DNA from: Trichopria drosophilae
Lineage: Eukaryota > Arthropoda > Insecta > Hymenoptera > Diapriidae
Direction: 5' to 3'
Length of the DNA: 64,000 nt
Assembly: GCA_030407085.1 (NCBI GenBank)
Contig: CM059587.1
Location: forward strand, 98,079,001 to 98,143,000
The first letter of the stretch is position 1. Every line of letters begins with the position of its first letter. Of this stretch, positions 1 through 9,455 are shown in pieces. The notes under the pieces are model-generated. The model was not told where the DNA came from. It saw only the letters and a list, made by a program, of their open reading frames with translations, and searched no databases. The position numbers and the translations under genes were made by a program.

Positions 1-830
1 ATTTTACTAAAAAATATCAGTTAAAATTTTACTTCAATTGTGTAATTTTACATCGTCTTTGTAATTTCAACAGTTTTCCTCGTAAAAAATACAGAAAATG
101 TAAAATTACAATTTTCTGGTAAAATTCATCCAAAAATAGAAGGAAATTTTACCATAAACATGTAAAGTTTACAATAGAAATTGAAATTTACAGCATCAAA
201 GGTGGAAATAAAAATACCTGTAATAATCGCAGTAATTTTAATTTGATTGTGTAATATTACATCGTCTTTGTAATTTTCAATAGTTTTTCACGTAAAAAAG
301 CATGGAGAATGTAAAATTACAATTTGCTTATAAAATTAATCCAAAAATAAAAGGAAATTTAACATAAACATGTAAAATGAAAACGTAAATTAATAAAATA
401 CCAATAATAATCGTAGTTATTTTACATCGATTGTGTAATTTTAAAAATTGAATTTTACATCGTCTTTGTAATTTAAACAAAATGTAATTTTACATCGTCT
501 TTGTAATTGAAAAATTGTAATTTTACATCATCTTTGTAATTGAAAAAATGTAATTTTACATCGTCTGTAACTGAAAAAATTGTAATTTAAAAAAATGTAA
601 TTTTACATCGTCTTTGTAATTGAAAAAATTGTAATTTTATATCGTGTTTGTAATTTTCCATAGTTTTTCATTTAAAAAAACCGACTGACGTCTTATTTAC
701 AGTTCACATGTAAAATGACGTCGATGATGTACGAATTTTACCACAACGATTTTCCCTGATTTAATTTTACTGTAAAATTACTTTAACAATTTTCACAGTA
801 AATTTACTAAATAAGTAGAAATCATGAAAT
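1..830. repeat. AT-rich satellite-like repeat with GTAAAATTAC words
   Basis: Direct repeats of a roughly 210-bp unit: the phrase TTTACATCGTCTTTGTAAT occurs near 50, 260 and 455, each time followed by related sequence. From about 440 to 660 the array collapses to a shorter sub-repeat of about 45-65 bp containing TGTAATTTTACATCG. Many words are self-complementary (GTAAAATTAC / GTAATTTTAC). No coding potential is seen. A diverged relative lies at 2390-2770. Confidence 0.7.
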
Positions 831-1244
831 TTTCATTTGAATTCGGGTCCTTATCTTATACTTCATAAATGTCACATTAGTCGAATATCTAAAGCATCTA
901 AATTATTTTCATAATAGCATATTTATCAATTAATCGTTTAAAAGCCATCAAATTCCTGACTGATTACGGAATATGAGTCACTAATAGTTCCTAACGTGTG
1001 GCACGCTAATCTGAATTCTACTAAAAGTTTACTAATTTACAAAAATGAACAAAAAGAAAAAATTAGAAATTATCCCAAACTAAACATTTTATATTCAAAA
1101 CACTACGAACCCCTAATCTTGTACTAAACAGTTAGTGTAAACATAATCGTCAACAATTACTCTCGCATAACTTTAGTCAATAAACGGAAACAAATTTTTG
1201 GGTTCCGACAAACGTAAAATAGTCATTACAACCCGAAATTGTTA

Positions 1245-1858
1245 AGCAATGAACATTTATGAACAAGTACACCTTTATTACATCTTTGAGACTATTTATT
1301 CATAAATTCTAGACAATTTAGTTATTAATAATTATTTCTAATGATCTGCAAACGCTAAAAGCGAAAAATCGGAATTTTTTTCATTCTACGGCTTCCGTAT
1401 CGAAAACACTAAAAAATACTCTAAAAATATACTCAATCTTTTTTGTAAAACACAAAATTTCCTACGAAATAGTCAGCGAGGTCTCTAGTCCAACGTTAAC
1501 AGAATATCCACGAGCTACAATGCAATATGCATTATATTTTACAGAAGTTTTAAAATATTTAAAGTTAAATTGTAAGACAAAATGCCAACTTTATTAGCGG
1601 TTAACCTATTAACGTTAGCCCAGGACACTCCCTGACTTTTTTGTAGGAAATTTTGCGCTGTACAAAAAAGGTTCAATATATTTTCAGTGTATTTTGTACT
1701 ATTTTCGATACGGAAGTCATAGAATGAAAAAAGTGACGATCTTGTCACTTTTAGCAACGTTTACAAATCATTATAAATAATTAATAATAACTAAATTGTT
1801 TAGAAATTATGAATAAATAACCTCAACGTTGTAATAAAAGTGTACGTGTTCATCAATT
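1245..1858. repeat. Foldback (long inverted repeat)
   Basis: Left arm about 1245-1505 and right arm about 1600-1858 are diverged reverse complements. Examples: ATTCTACGGCTTCCGTATCG at 1383 against the complement of CGATACGGAAGTCATAGAAT near 1705, and the outer TTTATTCATAAATTCTAGAC against the complement of the run near 1800. The loop is about 95 bp. A small reading frame on the minus strand here is just one arm read through. Probably a MITE or foldback transposon; no clear target duplication was found. Confidence 0.6.
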
Positions 1859-1924
1859 CTCCTTTCCTAACGATTTAGAATTTTAATCGCTATTTGTCCG
1901 AACAAATTTCAAGACATATAAACA

Positions 1925-2990
1925 TAATGCACACTACTGTTCAGTTTCATTCTGTCGAGGTAGCACTTCATCCATAAATAACGTAAACAAATGTATGAAA
2001 TTTTAAAATATGGATTACGATACTTAAACATGAAGTCTCGGAATACATAGAACAATGTTGTATAAAGATGCAGCATTATGATAAACGTTTTGAATTATCG
2101 TTTTCATTGTTAATACATAATCGTATCTACACTGTGAAAAGTAAAAGTAAAATTACATTTACGAGACGAAGCCTCATATTCGTAGCCGCAGATTCGAAAA
2201 AGCTATAGTTTACAATTAAAAAAATTCATTTTTAGAAAAGGAAACAATTCAGAGATGTCAATTCAGTAATAGATAATAATTATCGATAAAATTAATAGTT
2301 ACAATGGAATAAATAACAATTTTTATTGCATTTCTGAATCTGCGGCTAGTTTCAGCTTCGTTTTCTGACTTTTTACCGTTTTAATGAAATTTCTTGTTAT
2401 TTTCGTAGTAAAATTAAAATTTTCGTAGTAAATTTCATCCGAAAATAGAAGGAAATTTACTAACATGTAAAATTGTAATATAAATTAAAACGTCAAAGGT
2501 GGAAATAACAAAAACCTTAATAATCGTGGTAATTTTACATCGTCTTTGTAATTTTCCACAATTTTTCATGTAAAAAAGCACCGAAAATGTAAAATTTAAA
2601 GCTCACTGCAAATTGTGTTAGGGTTCTGTCTCTCTTACCAATAATTGATTGACGTCTTATTTACAGATGTAAAATGACGTTGATAATGTAAAAATTTTAC
2701 TGCAACATTGTAAATTTACCATGATTTTCGCTAGTACTTCAATTTCCACCATTTCACTATAAAATTATATCGAAATTGTTCACAACTGTATAAACGTCAC
2801 GCATCCTTACTACTGCTCATTTTCATGTCGCCCAGGTAGCTTATATTATACTTCGTCCATAAATAACAAACAAATATATGAAATTTTAAAATATTACGAC
2901 ACTTGAAAACGAAGTCTTGGAACACATAGAGTAATAAAAATGCAGCATTAAGATAAATGTTTTGAATGATTGTTTTCGTTGCCAATGTAT
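1925..2990. repeat. Dispersed direct repeat and satellite relative
   Basis: The stretch near 1970-2110 (CATAAATAAC, then ATGAAATTTTAAAATAT, then GATGCAGCATTATGATAAA) recurs at about 2850-2990 in the same order and orientation. Between them, 2390-2770 is a diverged copy of the GTAAAATTAC repeat at 1-830, including the shared phrase TTGACGTCTTATTTACAG-like at 2650 and ACTGACGTCTTATTTACAG at 684. No gene is recognised. Confidence 0.55.
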
Positions 2991-3345
2991 CTATATGTAA
3001 ACCATGAAACGATTCGAAAACGAACAGAAATATAGACTATTTTTTGCGTTATGACGTAAAGCAATGTATAAAAATGCAACATTAAAATAAACGTATTGAA
3101 TGATCGTTTTCGTTGCCAATACACAATATGTAAACCAAGTGACGATTCGAAAACGAACAGAGATAAACATATACAATTTTTTGCGTAATAACATAGAATA
3201 ATGTATAAAAATGCAACATTATGATAAAAGTTTTGAATAATCGTTTTCGTAGCCAATGTATCTATATGTAAACCAAGTGACGATTCGAAAACGAACAAAG
3301 ATAAACACATACAACATTTTGCGTAATGACAGAATAAAAACCGAC
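2937..3345. repeat. Three-copy tandem repeat, about 135-bp unit
   Basis: Three successive units begin with AAAATGCA(G/A)CATTA at about 2937, 3071 and 3208, spaced 134 and 137 bp. Each unit contains CGTTTTCGTTGCCAAT-like and CGATTCGAAAACGAAC words. Because the spacing is close to a multiple of three, the minus strand stays open for 135 codons and gives an internally repeated peptide (repeats of a VRFRIV-containing phrase). That frame is explained by the repeat and is not called a gene. Confidence 0.75.
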
Positions 3346-3539
3346 GAACATACACAATTTACCACAAGAAAACATTGACATACGAAGACGATAAAGTAAC
3401 AATTCGACAACGGCACAATGCAACTCCGTTAGAAGTTGACAGTCGATTCCCCAAATTTGACTCCCAATTGTCGAACATTGCCAAACCCAAAATCAATTCC
3501 CAGATTATTTCCAAGTAAAAATCCCCATTAGATTTTTGT

Positions 3540-4011
3540 ATTATCTCGTGAGATACAAGTAACCCAAGAAACGCGTTCGCTGCAAAACCGGTTTTCTTCC
3601 GCGCTCCCAACTGGCACGCGTCTATTTTTGTGAAAAACGCCACTCTCTCCCATGCTCATTTTTCTCCTTTTCCTCCAAAAAAAAAAAAGATAGAAACGTA
3701 AGCAATATGGAAATAACTCGGGCATGTTTGGAAAAAAAAAAAATTAATTCTGGAGTCTCGTGTCGGCATGCCGGACGAGGTACGCGACGAAGCCAAAGTG
3801 GAATCAACGCCGGTTTGGGAGGCAAAACTTTTTTTTTTTTTCGACGCGTCCTCGCACGGCACATTGTCCGAAAAAAAAAAAGTCACGGAAAATTCGGAGT
3901 TGGAAAAAAAAAAAATCAACGGCAATCGGAGGGGTTGCGTGAAAATGGACAAACGGTGCAAACAACGCGGCGATTTTGTCGATGCACTTTTTATAAAAAG
4001 ATGAAACTTAC
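3540..4011. other. G+C-richer block with A/T homopolymer runs; possible first intron of a minus-strand gene
   Basis: The block contrasts with its AT-rich surroundings and has several poly-A or poly-T runs of 10-13 bases (near 3677, 3730, 3829, 3870 and 3905). Overlapping short frames exist on both strands but none is recognised and they contradict one another. If the splice donor at 4012/4011 is real, this block is the start of the first intron of a leftward gene. Confidence 0.4.
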
Positions 4012-4049
4012 CCCTTTTCGTCGTCGTCCATTTCGGTCTTCACTCTCAT
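4012..4049 (-). CDS. Candidate first coding exon of an unidentified leftward gene
   Basis: On the minus strand an ATG at 4049-4047 opens the peptide MRVKTEMDDDEKG and runs into a very good splice donor, GGG|GTAAGT, at 4012/4011. The exon would hold 38 coding bases, ending in phase 2. A second in-frame ATG lies six codons on (MDDDEKG). It sits at the edge of a promoter-like block (4050-4555), as expected for a first exon. The peptide is acidic and too short to assign to a family. No following exon was recognised between here and position 1, so the rest would lie beyond the window. A chance ATG plus donor remains possible. Confidence 0.35.
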
Positions 4050-4555
4050 AATATTTCACTTAAAACTACAAGACTCTTCTAGTTTCGATTCGTGTGTGGG
4101 AATATGGCACGATGCTTAACGCGGACTGAAAGTAATGGCTCCCGCTCCCCACGATGAACGCAACGACGACTCGGGAACAGAATGTAAACGTAACGAAGCG
4201 ACGCGCGTCACTTCCGAAGAGAGTTGCTAGTTCCGAGGACTACGCCGGTCAAATAGGCAACTTGCCTTTCGTTTCTTCGTGACGTCCCGAAAGGAAAGTA
4301 AAACGAGTGCGAGAGAGAGGGAAGGAGTGTGGGTAAATGCGCAAGCGCAGTAGGAATGGTGGGAGTATACGACGCCGTCCGAAAGAACTTCGGTGAAAAA
4401 ACCCGGGAGCCGGTAAGCGGTTCGGGTAACTTCGGTAAGGTTCGGATTGAGGGAGCGCGCCAAAGACACGGGAGGTGAAATTCGGAACGATGTGGAACTG
4501 TCCAAGTTTTGAACGAGACTGAACGACTGATTCCTTCCCTTAAAATATCAAAAAG
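4050..4555. promoter_or_regulatory. Putative bidirectional promoter region
   Basis: About 500 bp of sequence rich in CpG and G+C between AT-rich flanks. It has an NRF1/Ewg-type palindrome at 4338-4349. At its left edge is a minus-strand ATG with a GTAAGT donor (4012/4011). At its right edge is a plus-strand donor, CAAAAAG|GTAAGA (4555/4556). Divergent donors flanking one CpG-rich block are what a bidirectional promoter with two first exons would look like; that reading is inference. Minus-strand open frames across it are best seen as composition effects. Confidence 0.4.
4338..4349. promoter_or_regulatory. NRF1/Ewg-type site
   Basis: TGCGCAAGCGCA fits the palindromic consensus YGCGCANGCGCR bound by NRF1 and its insect homologue erect wing (Ewg). 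It lies inside the promoter-like block. Confidence 0.45.
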
Positions 4556-5208
4556 GTAAGATTTTGTGTTCCGAAAACCCTCCGCTTCTGATTTGCCAGA
4601 TGTTGTTGCTAAAGTTATTGTGGGGGAGGGCGAGAAAGGTGGGAAATTATGGTGGAATTTAGGAACCCCCAAGAAATGTTTATGGAAATTCGGGGAAATT
4701 GGCGGTAACTCTTGAGGTTTCATTGTCTATGCTCGCGAATAAAAATGCAATTTTTTATCAAAATGCGAAAAATGTCAGTAAACAGTTAATTGAATTTTTT
4801 AAACATTTAAGTTTTCATTTTGAAAAATTATTAATCATTATTTGTTTGTTAATCCAAGATATTAAAGTTTTTACAATAATTTTAAAGTTTTATAATATCC
4901 CTGTCGAAAAAAGACTATAGAACACGATTCAAAAAACATAAAGCAGCATACAAATTGAATTTACTTAGAAAAAAAGTTGTTAAATACCTGAATATTAACG
5001 TTATAGAAATGTTGAGAATTTACAATTTTATTAAAAACTTCCATCAAAACTTAAAACGATAATTTTAAGAAATAAATAATAAAATGGACAATACAGTTCA
5101 ATATAACTTATGTTAGACATAAATTATAGGAAAAAAAAAAATTATCATGAACCCCTGCAAACACAAAAGTAACAGTTGTGTAACAACTACGTAACATTTA
5201 TATAACTA

Positions 5209-5398
5209 CAGTAGGACCTCTCTTATTCGAACCTCTTGTCCCCTTAATTGTCTAGCCTCTCTTATTCTAATCGTTCCCCCACAAGTCTTCTCCCACTATC
5301 ACACGAAAAGTCAACGAAAAATATTGTCCACGAATCACAAGCTCGCAAGCAAAGTAAGGGGGGGTAAGGGGTAAATTAGAATAAGAGAGGTCCTAATG
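5209..5398. mobile_element. TA-flanked MITE, CAGTAGGACC family (Tc1/mariner or pogo type), copy 1
   Basis: The ends are CAGTAGGACCTCTCTTATT and AATAAGAGAGGTCCTAATG, in inverted orientation, with TA on both sides (5207-5208, 5399-5400). The 190-bp element has no coding capacity. A second copy lies at 9294-9453 and shares the inner word TCCCACTATCACACGAAAAG in reverse. TA target duplications and a CAG end are typical of the Tc1/mariner/pogo superfamily. Confidence 0.75.
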
Positions 5399-5654
5399 TA
5401 TTATGTAAATATTCATAACTGTTACTTTTCGTGTTTGCAGGGACAACCTCAGGAGGACCTCCAGAGGTCAAAACGTTGGATGATGAATAAAAAGATCCAA
5501 TTTTTTGATAATTTTGGAGTTTTTTCATATAATTTATGTCTAACATAAGTTATATTGAACTGTATTGGCTATTTTATTATTTATTTCTTAAAATTATTTA
5601 TACTACAGTTCATTTTTAAAATTTTCTTATCACTTCTAATCTTAAAACAATAAT

Positions 5655-5824
5655 AATATTGCGAATCCCGTGAAGAAGTCTTCGTTCTAAATTTAACTTT
5701 GTATGGTTTTTGCACCATTTTATGATTTTTGCACCATTGTATGGTTTTTGCATCATTGTTTAGTTTTTGCACCACACAAATTTAAATTTAGGACCAGGTA
5801 TTTTTACACGGGATTCGCAATATT
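5655..5824. mobile_element. Palindromic insert with GCGAATCCCGTG ends
   Basis: The termini AATATTGCGAATCCCGTG and CACGGGATTCGCAATATT are perfect inverted repeats. Inside, 5700-5775 holds about four copies of a 20-bp tandem repeat containing TTTTTGCACCATT, which makes a repetitive minus-strand frame. Related sequence flanks the large TIR element: the words near 6670-6740 and the CAAGGGATTCGCAAT at 8248-8262 look like a second copy that was split by that insertion. Confidence 0.6.
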
Positions 5825-5926
5825 TCTTACTTTTTAAGTTTAGAAGGAAGTTTTTAATAAAATTGTAAGCCCTTAACGTTTCTACAACATAAATATTCAG
5901 ATATTTAGCTATGTTTTTTATTAATA

Positions 5927-6413
5927 TGTTACGTACCGCTATAATTGTTGATATATTCGGTCCGTTTAAAAGTTAATGCTATGTCTGTGTATTTGGAGAG
6001 TAGCAAGCGAGCGTTGTATAAGTGTATGAGTTTAGGCTTAGTTGTATTGATATTATATAATAATTTGATATTCGAACGAGCTGTCACCGTTGACATTTAG
6101 TAATGTTTCGCGGAATGTCAAATTCGGTTGTTCGCGAACGTTCTAAAAGTTGAAAAGATACAACGATCTTTTTCGTCAACTAGTCACTTGTGTCCAGGAA
6201 GCGACTTGAGCCGCAGCTCGTCACTAAGGATTTATAAAATAAAGTTACTTTTCTATAGTATTAATTAAAACGTAGTGTTTTATTTCATCCTTAAATACCA
6301 TAAGGAGTGAGCTATTGGAATATATAAAGGTAAATATAAAACAGTGTATAACCTGATTAAAGATAATTATTAATAAAAAATATAAAAATTAATCCAAGTC
6401 GATCCACGTAACA
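5927..6413. mobile_element. Solo LTR (Gypsy-like)
   Basis: The 487-bp element starts TGTTACGT and ends ACGTAACA, a perfect 8-bp terminal inverted repeat with the canonical TG...CA. It is flanked by a 4-bp target duplication AATA (5923-5926 and 6414-6417). The split host sequence rejoins correctly when compared with the related copy at about 8360-8400. A polyadenylation-type AATAAA lies at 6238. Four-base duplications are usual for Ty3/Gypsy elements. No internal region, primer-binding site or second LTR adjoins it, so recombination between LTRs has probably removed the body. Confidence 0.75.
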
Positions 6414-7299
6414 AATAAATATAGTTTATATGGTGCTCTATATGTTTTCTGAATCGAGTTCTATAAAACAACAAAATTGTTGTAAAAAGTTTAACATTTT
6501 GGGTATGTCCATTATAAAAATTTGCCAAATAAAAATATTAATTGTTTATTATTAATAATTTTACAAAATGAAAACTTAAAGGTTTAACAAACTCAATTGA
6601 CAACAGTAAATCTCTATCCATTTTTGTTTACTGACATTTTTCGCATTTTGATAAACAAATAGATTTTTATTTGCGATTTTTGCATCATTGTCTACTTTTT
6701 GTCCAATACAAATTTAAATTTCAGACGAGGCCTTTTTACAATAGTCGCCCCGGTAAGCAAAATTATTGTGCAACTTTTCATACCACTTTGAAACTTTGCA
6801 TACTTTTAGAGGGTATCTAGAGTAATAATTTCCGAAGGGGAGCCATCTTGAATTTTGCTACAGAACCAAGATGACGGCCTTTTTCGAAAAATCACTATTT
6901 ATTTTTTTACGACTTTATTTTTAGTTATTTCAAATTGTTGTTTGGTACAAATATGAAAGTTATTTATTATAATATCACAAGTATTTTTATCTTCATGAAT
7001 TTCGATCAAATTTCAAAATGGCGGCCACTTTACTACATTATTGAGTTATTACTGAACACATAGTATTCTTATATTGTAAAGTAGTAGTATAATGTACTTT
7101 TCAATGAAATAATATTGTATTTTGATGCTCATTACGATTCTGAATACTCAAGATGGCGGATCCAATATGGCGGGCATAGAAACAAAAACAGGCATTATCT
7201 ATCCTATTTTGTGATTTCTTTTAACATGGATATTAGATGGTGCAAATGGATACCGCTCTTAGCGAAACCAGAGTCGCGACGGGGACGCGGCGGTTAACA

Positions 7300-7354
7300 A
7301 CTTTTTTTTGTTTTTTTTTTTGTTTTTTTTTTGTTTTTTTTTTGTTTTTTTTTC
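7300..7354. repeat. (GTTTTTTTTT)n microsatellite
   Basis: Runs of 8-11 T separated by single G, five to six units. Confidence 0.9.
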
Positions 7355-7366
7355 TATTGTTGTATT

Positions 7367-7519
7367 TTATTTATCTGTTTCATTTTTTTCATTAATATTT
7401 TGACACTTACCTTGGCAGTTTCTACACAGTAGTGTACATGCAACCTTTTGGCGTTTACAAGAGCAACGTAAAGAACATCCATTATAACAAGAACATTTCG
7501 TTAAATGAGCTTTACAAGC
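7367..7519 (-). pseudogene. Cys-rich CXC-like C-terminal fragment of a transposon protein
   Basis: On the minus strand, between in-frame stops, lies a 50-codon frame with an ordered cysteine pattern: CKAHLTKCSCYNGC, SLRCSCKRQKVAC, then TLLCRNCQGKC, ending NINEKNETDK and a stop. The CxC...CxxxCxC...C...CxxCxxxC spacing resembles Tesmin/TSO1-type CXC domains, and similar Cys-rich tails occur at the C-terminus of some insect transposon-borne proteins. It lies within the TIR element 6744-8246, which supports its being the decayed tail of that element's own protein. Upstream (higher coordinates) the frame is closed by stops, so it is a fragment. Confidence 0.5.
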
Positions 7520-8254
7520 TTATCGTTATAGAAAAGAATTATCGTTAAAAACAGGGCTACTGACTGGTGCATGTATGTACTAAGCGCCGAGAGCTACATT
7601 TCTATCGGACTTGATAGCCGCCTAGCGGTTAAACCTCGAACTATTTTGTGTTTATGTCTTATTATTGATGATGTTTTTAAAGCTAATTACTCGCAATTTG
7701 GTATATGGTAATGTTTTTGGAGACATCGATTACAAATCCTATGCTAGATTTACCAAATACAAAATAGGGGATCCAGTATGGCAGACAAAAATTTTAGAAA
7801 TGTTTCCATTTGCCCAATATTTGTTACTCGGAGGTTAAATCAATCTGACGTTCGATTCCTAACCAGCGACCACGAAACCCCCGAGTAACGATTTTCAACT
7901 GAATTGCTTGAATAGAAAAATGTGTGAATCTAAGTGTTAATAATTTATTAAATTATCCGCCATTTTGAAATTTGACGGAAATTCATGAAGATAATAATAG
8001 TCGTGATGTTATAATAAATAACTTTCACATTTGAACCAAAAAATAATTGGAACTAACTAAAAATAAAGTGGTAAAAAATAAATGGTGAATTTACGAAAAA
8101 GGCCGCCATCTTGCTTCTGAAGCAAAATTCAAGATGGCTCCCCTTCGGAAATTATTACTCTAGATACCCTCTAAACGTATGCGAAGTTTCAAAGTGATAT
8201 GAAGATGTGCACAATTTTGGCACTTTTAGCGAGTTACCGGGGCGACTACAAGGG

Positions 8255-8450
8255 ATTCGCAATATTTCTTGCCTTTTTAAGTTTCGACGAAAGTTTTTAA
8301 TGAAATTGTTCGTCCTTAACATTTCTATAACGTAAATATTCAGGCATTTAGCTACTTTTTTCTTAATAAATACAATTTGTATGGTTCTCTATATGTTTTC
8401 TGAATCGTGTTCTATAGTATGTTTTTCAGCAGGGATGGCAGATAAAACAG
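8255..8450. repeat. Partial direct copy of the 5820-6470 repeat
   Basis: The words CGCAATATTTCTT, AACATTTCTATAACGTAAAT, and CTCTATATGTTTTCTGAATC occur in the same order as at 5815-5926 and 6414-6470. In the older copy they are split by the solo LTR. This copy therefore shows the pre-insertion state of the LTR site. Confidence 0.65.
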
Positions 8451-8816
8451 AGTTTCTAACCCTTTTTATCTTAACAATGGACTAATTTTATTGAAATTTC
8501 ATAATTATTGTAAAAATTGTTATTTCTTTTTCAGATATTGGGACATCCACGTACGATTTCAAGAGAAAAATACTCAAGAACAAAAATTTGTTTGCATGAA
8601 TCGTTAATTAAAACATAAAAATGTTGTTTGTCAATTAACTTTTCATACTGAACAAAAAAAAGAAATGACTTCTGAAGGAACTGAACTGGTGCATGCAAGA
8701 AAGGCAACAAGTCCATTTTTGGATAAATTGAATGATAAAGTCTTACTTTTAAAATCCAGATGTATCATTTGATATTAGAATTATTATCAATCTTCATGTC
8801 CTGTTGTTTTATTTAA

Positions 8817-8952
8817 CCCTTATCCCCGACGCATGGGTCGTTTTCGACCCAGAGAAAATTCAAATTGTACTTTATAAATTGCACAACTGTAAGCATTTTC
8901 AAATGGCGGAAGTGGGAGGAAAAGGCTTTAAAATAGCCGTCAAAACTACGGG
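8817..8952. mobile_element. TTAA-flanked piggyBac-type MITE (136 bp)
   Basis: TTAA flanks both sides (8813-8816 and 8953-8956). The element begins CCCTTATCCCCGACG and ends CCGTCAAAACTACGGG, so both ends start with CCC when read inward. Inside is the short hairpin GGGTCGTTTTCGACCC. TTAA duplication and CCC ends are hallmarks of piggyBac. There is no coding capacity, and the inner ends are poorly matched, so the call is moderate. Confidence 0.5.
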
Positions 8953-9293
8953 TTAACCTAAAAATGAACTTAACATAAAATGGAATTTTGTACAACATAT
9001 TTATTATTGTTTACAAATGTATAAGGACCGTAATACCAAGAATATTTTTGATAAATTTAAGCGACCGAGAAGTTTTAAAACATCCATATTTGTATAAAAA
9101 TGGAGGAATGTTTAGTTAACACTACAGTGTATCAACATAGTTAAGTTTTGTAAGATCGGTTTACCAATAATATTTTAACATTTTCCAATATTTATTTAAT
9201 ATCAAATAAATAAATAAAAATATAACTTGATGCAAAAGCATCCAATAATATTTCTCGAGCGCTTTAATTAATTAAATATACAAATCCTGACTA

Positions 9294-9453
9294 CAGTAGG
9301 ACCTCTCTTATTCTAATTAGTAAAGTTTTTCAAGATAATTTCATTATCAATCAATTCAATATTTTTCGATGACTTTTCGTGTGATAGTGGGAGAAGACTT
9401 ATGGAGGAACGATTAGAATAAGAAAGGCAATTAGAATAAGAGAGGTCCTACTG
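9294..9453. mobile_element. TA-flanked MITE, CAGTAGGACC family, copy 2
   Basis: The ends CAGTAGGACCTCTCTTATTC and GAATAAGAGAGGTCCTACTG are perfect inverted repeats over about 25 bp, flanked by TA (9292-9293, 9454-9455). It is 160 bp long, non-coding, and the same family as 5209-5398. Confidence 0.85.
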
Positions 9454-9455
9454 TA

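Larger units (their letters stand above)
4730..6690. repeat. Long palindromic repeat interrupted by younger insertions
   Basis: Left arm about 4730-5200 and right arm about 5400-6690 are reverse complements. Paired words include AACTTATGTTAGACATAAATT (5104) with AATTTATGTCTAACATAAGTT (5530), CAATACAGTTCAATATAA with TTATATTGAACTGTATTG, and TGCGAAAAATGTCAGTAAAC (4765) with its complement near 6630. The right arm is lengthened by inserts at 5655-5824 and 5927-6413, and the centre carries the MITE at 5209-5398. A third, direct partial copy of the right arm lies at about 8255-8445. Confidence 0.65.
6744..8246. mobile_element. 1.5-kb DNA transposon with about 280-bp terminal inverted repeats
   Basis: The left end GTCGCCCCGGTAA and right end TTACCGGGGCGAC are flanked by TA. 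The inverted repeats run from 6744 to about 7024 and from about 7955 to 8246; paired words include TCTAGAGTAATAATTTCCGA with its complement near 8146, and GGGGAGCCATCTTGAATTTTG with the word near 8125. The inside holds an ATGGCGGATCCAATATGGCGG motif (7152), a T-rich microsatellite and a decayed minus-strand Cys-rich frame. It is inserted in an older GCGAATCCC element. A Tc1/mariner-like mechanism is suggested only by the TA. Confidence 0.7.

Noticed and set aside
3622..4051. Overlapping frames on both strands of 60-114 codons
   Set aside because: They conflict in strand and phase, are driven by A/T homopolymer runs that read as KKK or FFF, and show no domain.
4208..4723. 171-codon minus-strand frame
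   Set aside because: It is Pro/Ser/Thr-rich text from a CpG-rich promoter-like block, crosses a good plus-strand donor at 4555 and matches no family. It could be translated leader, but I cannot support it.
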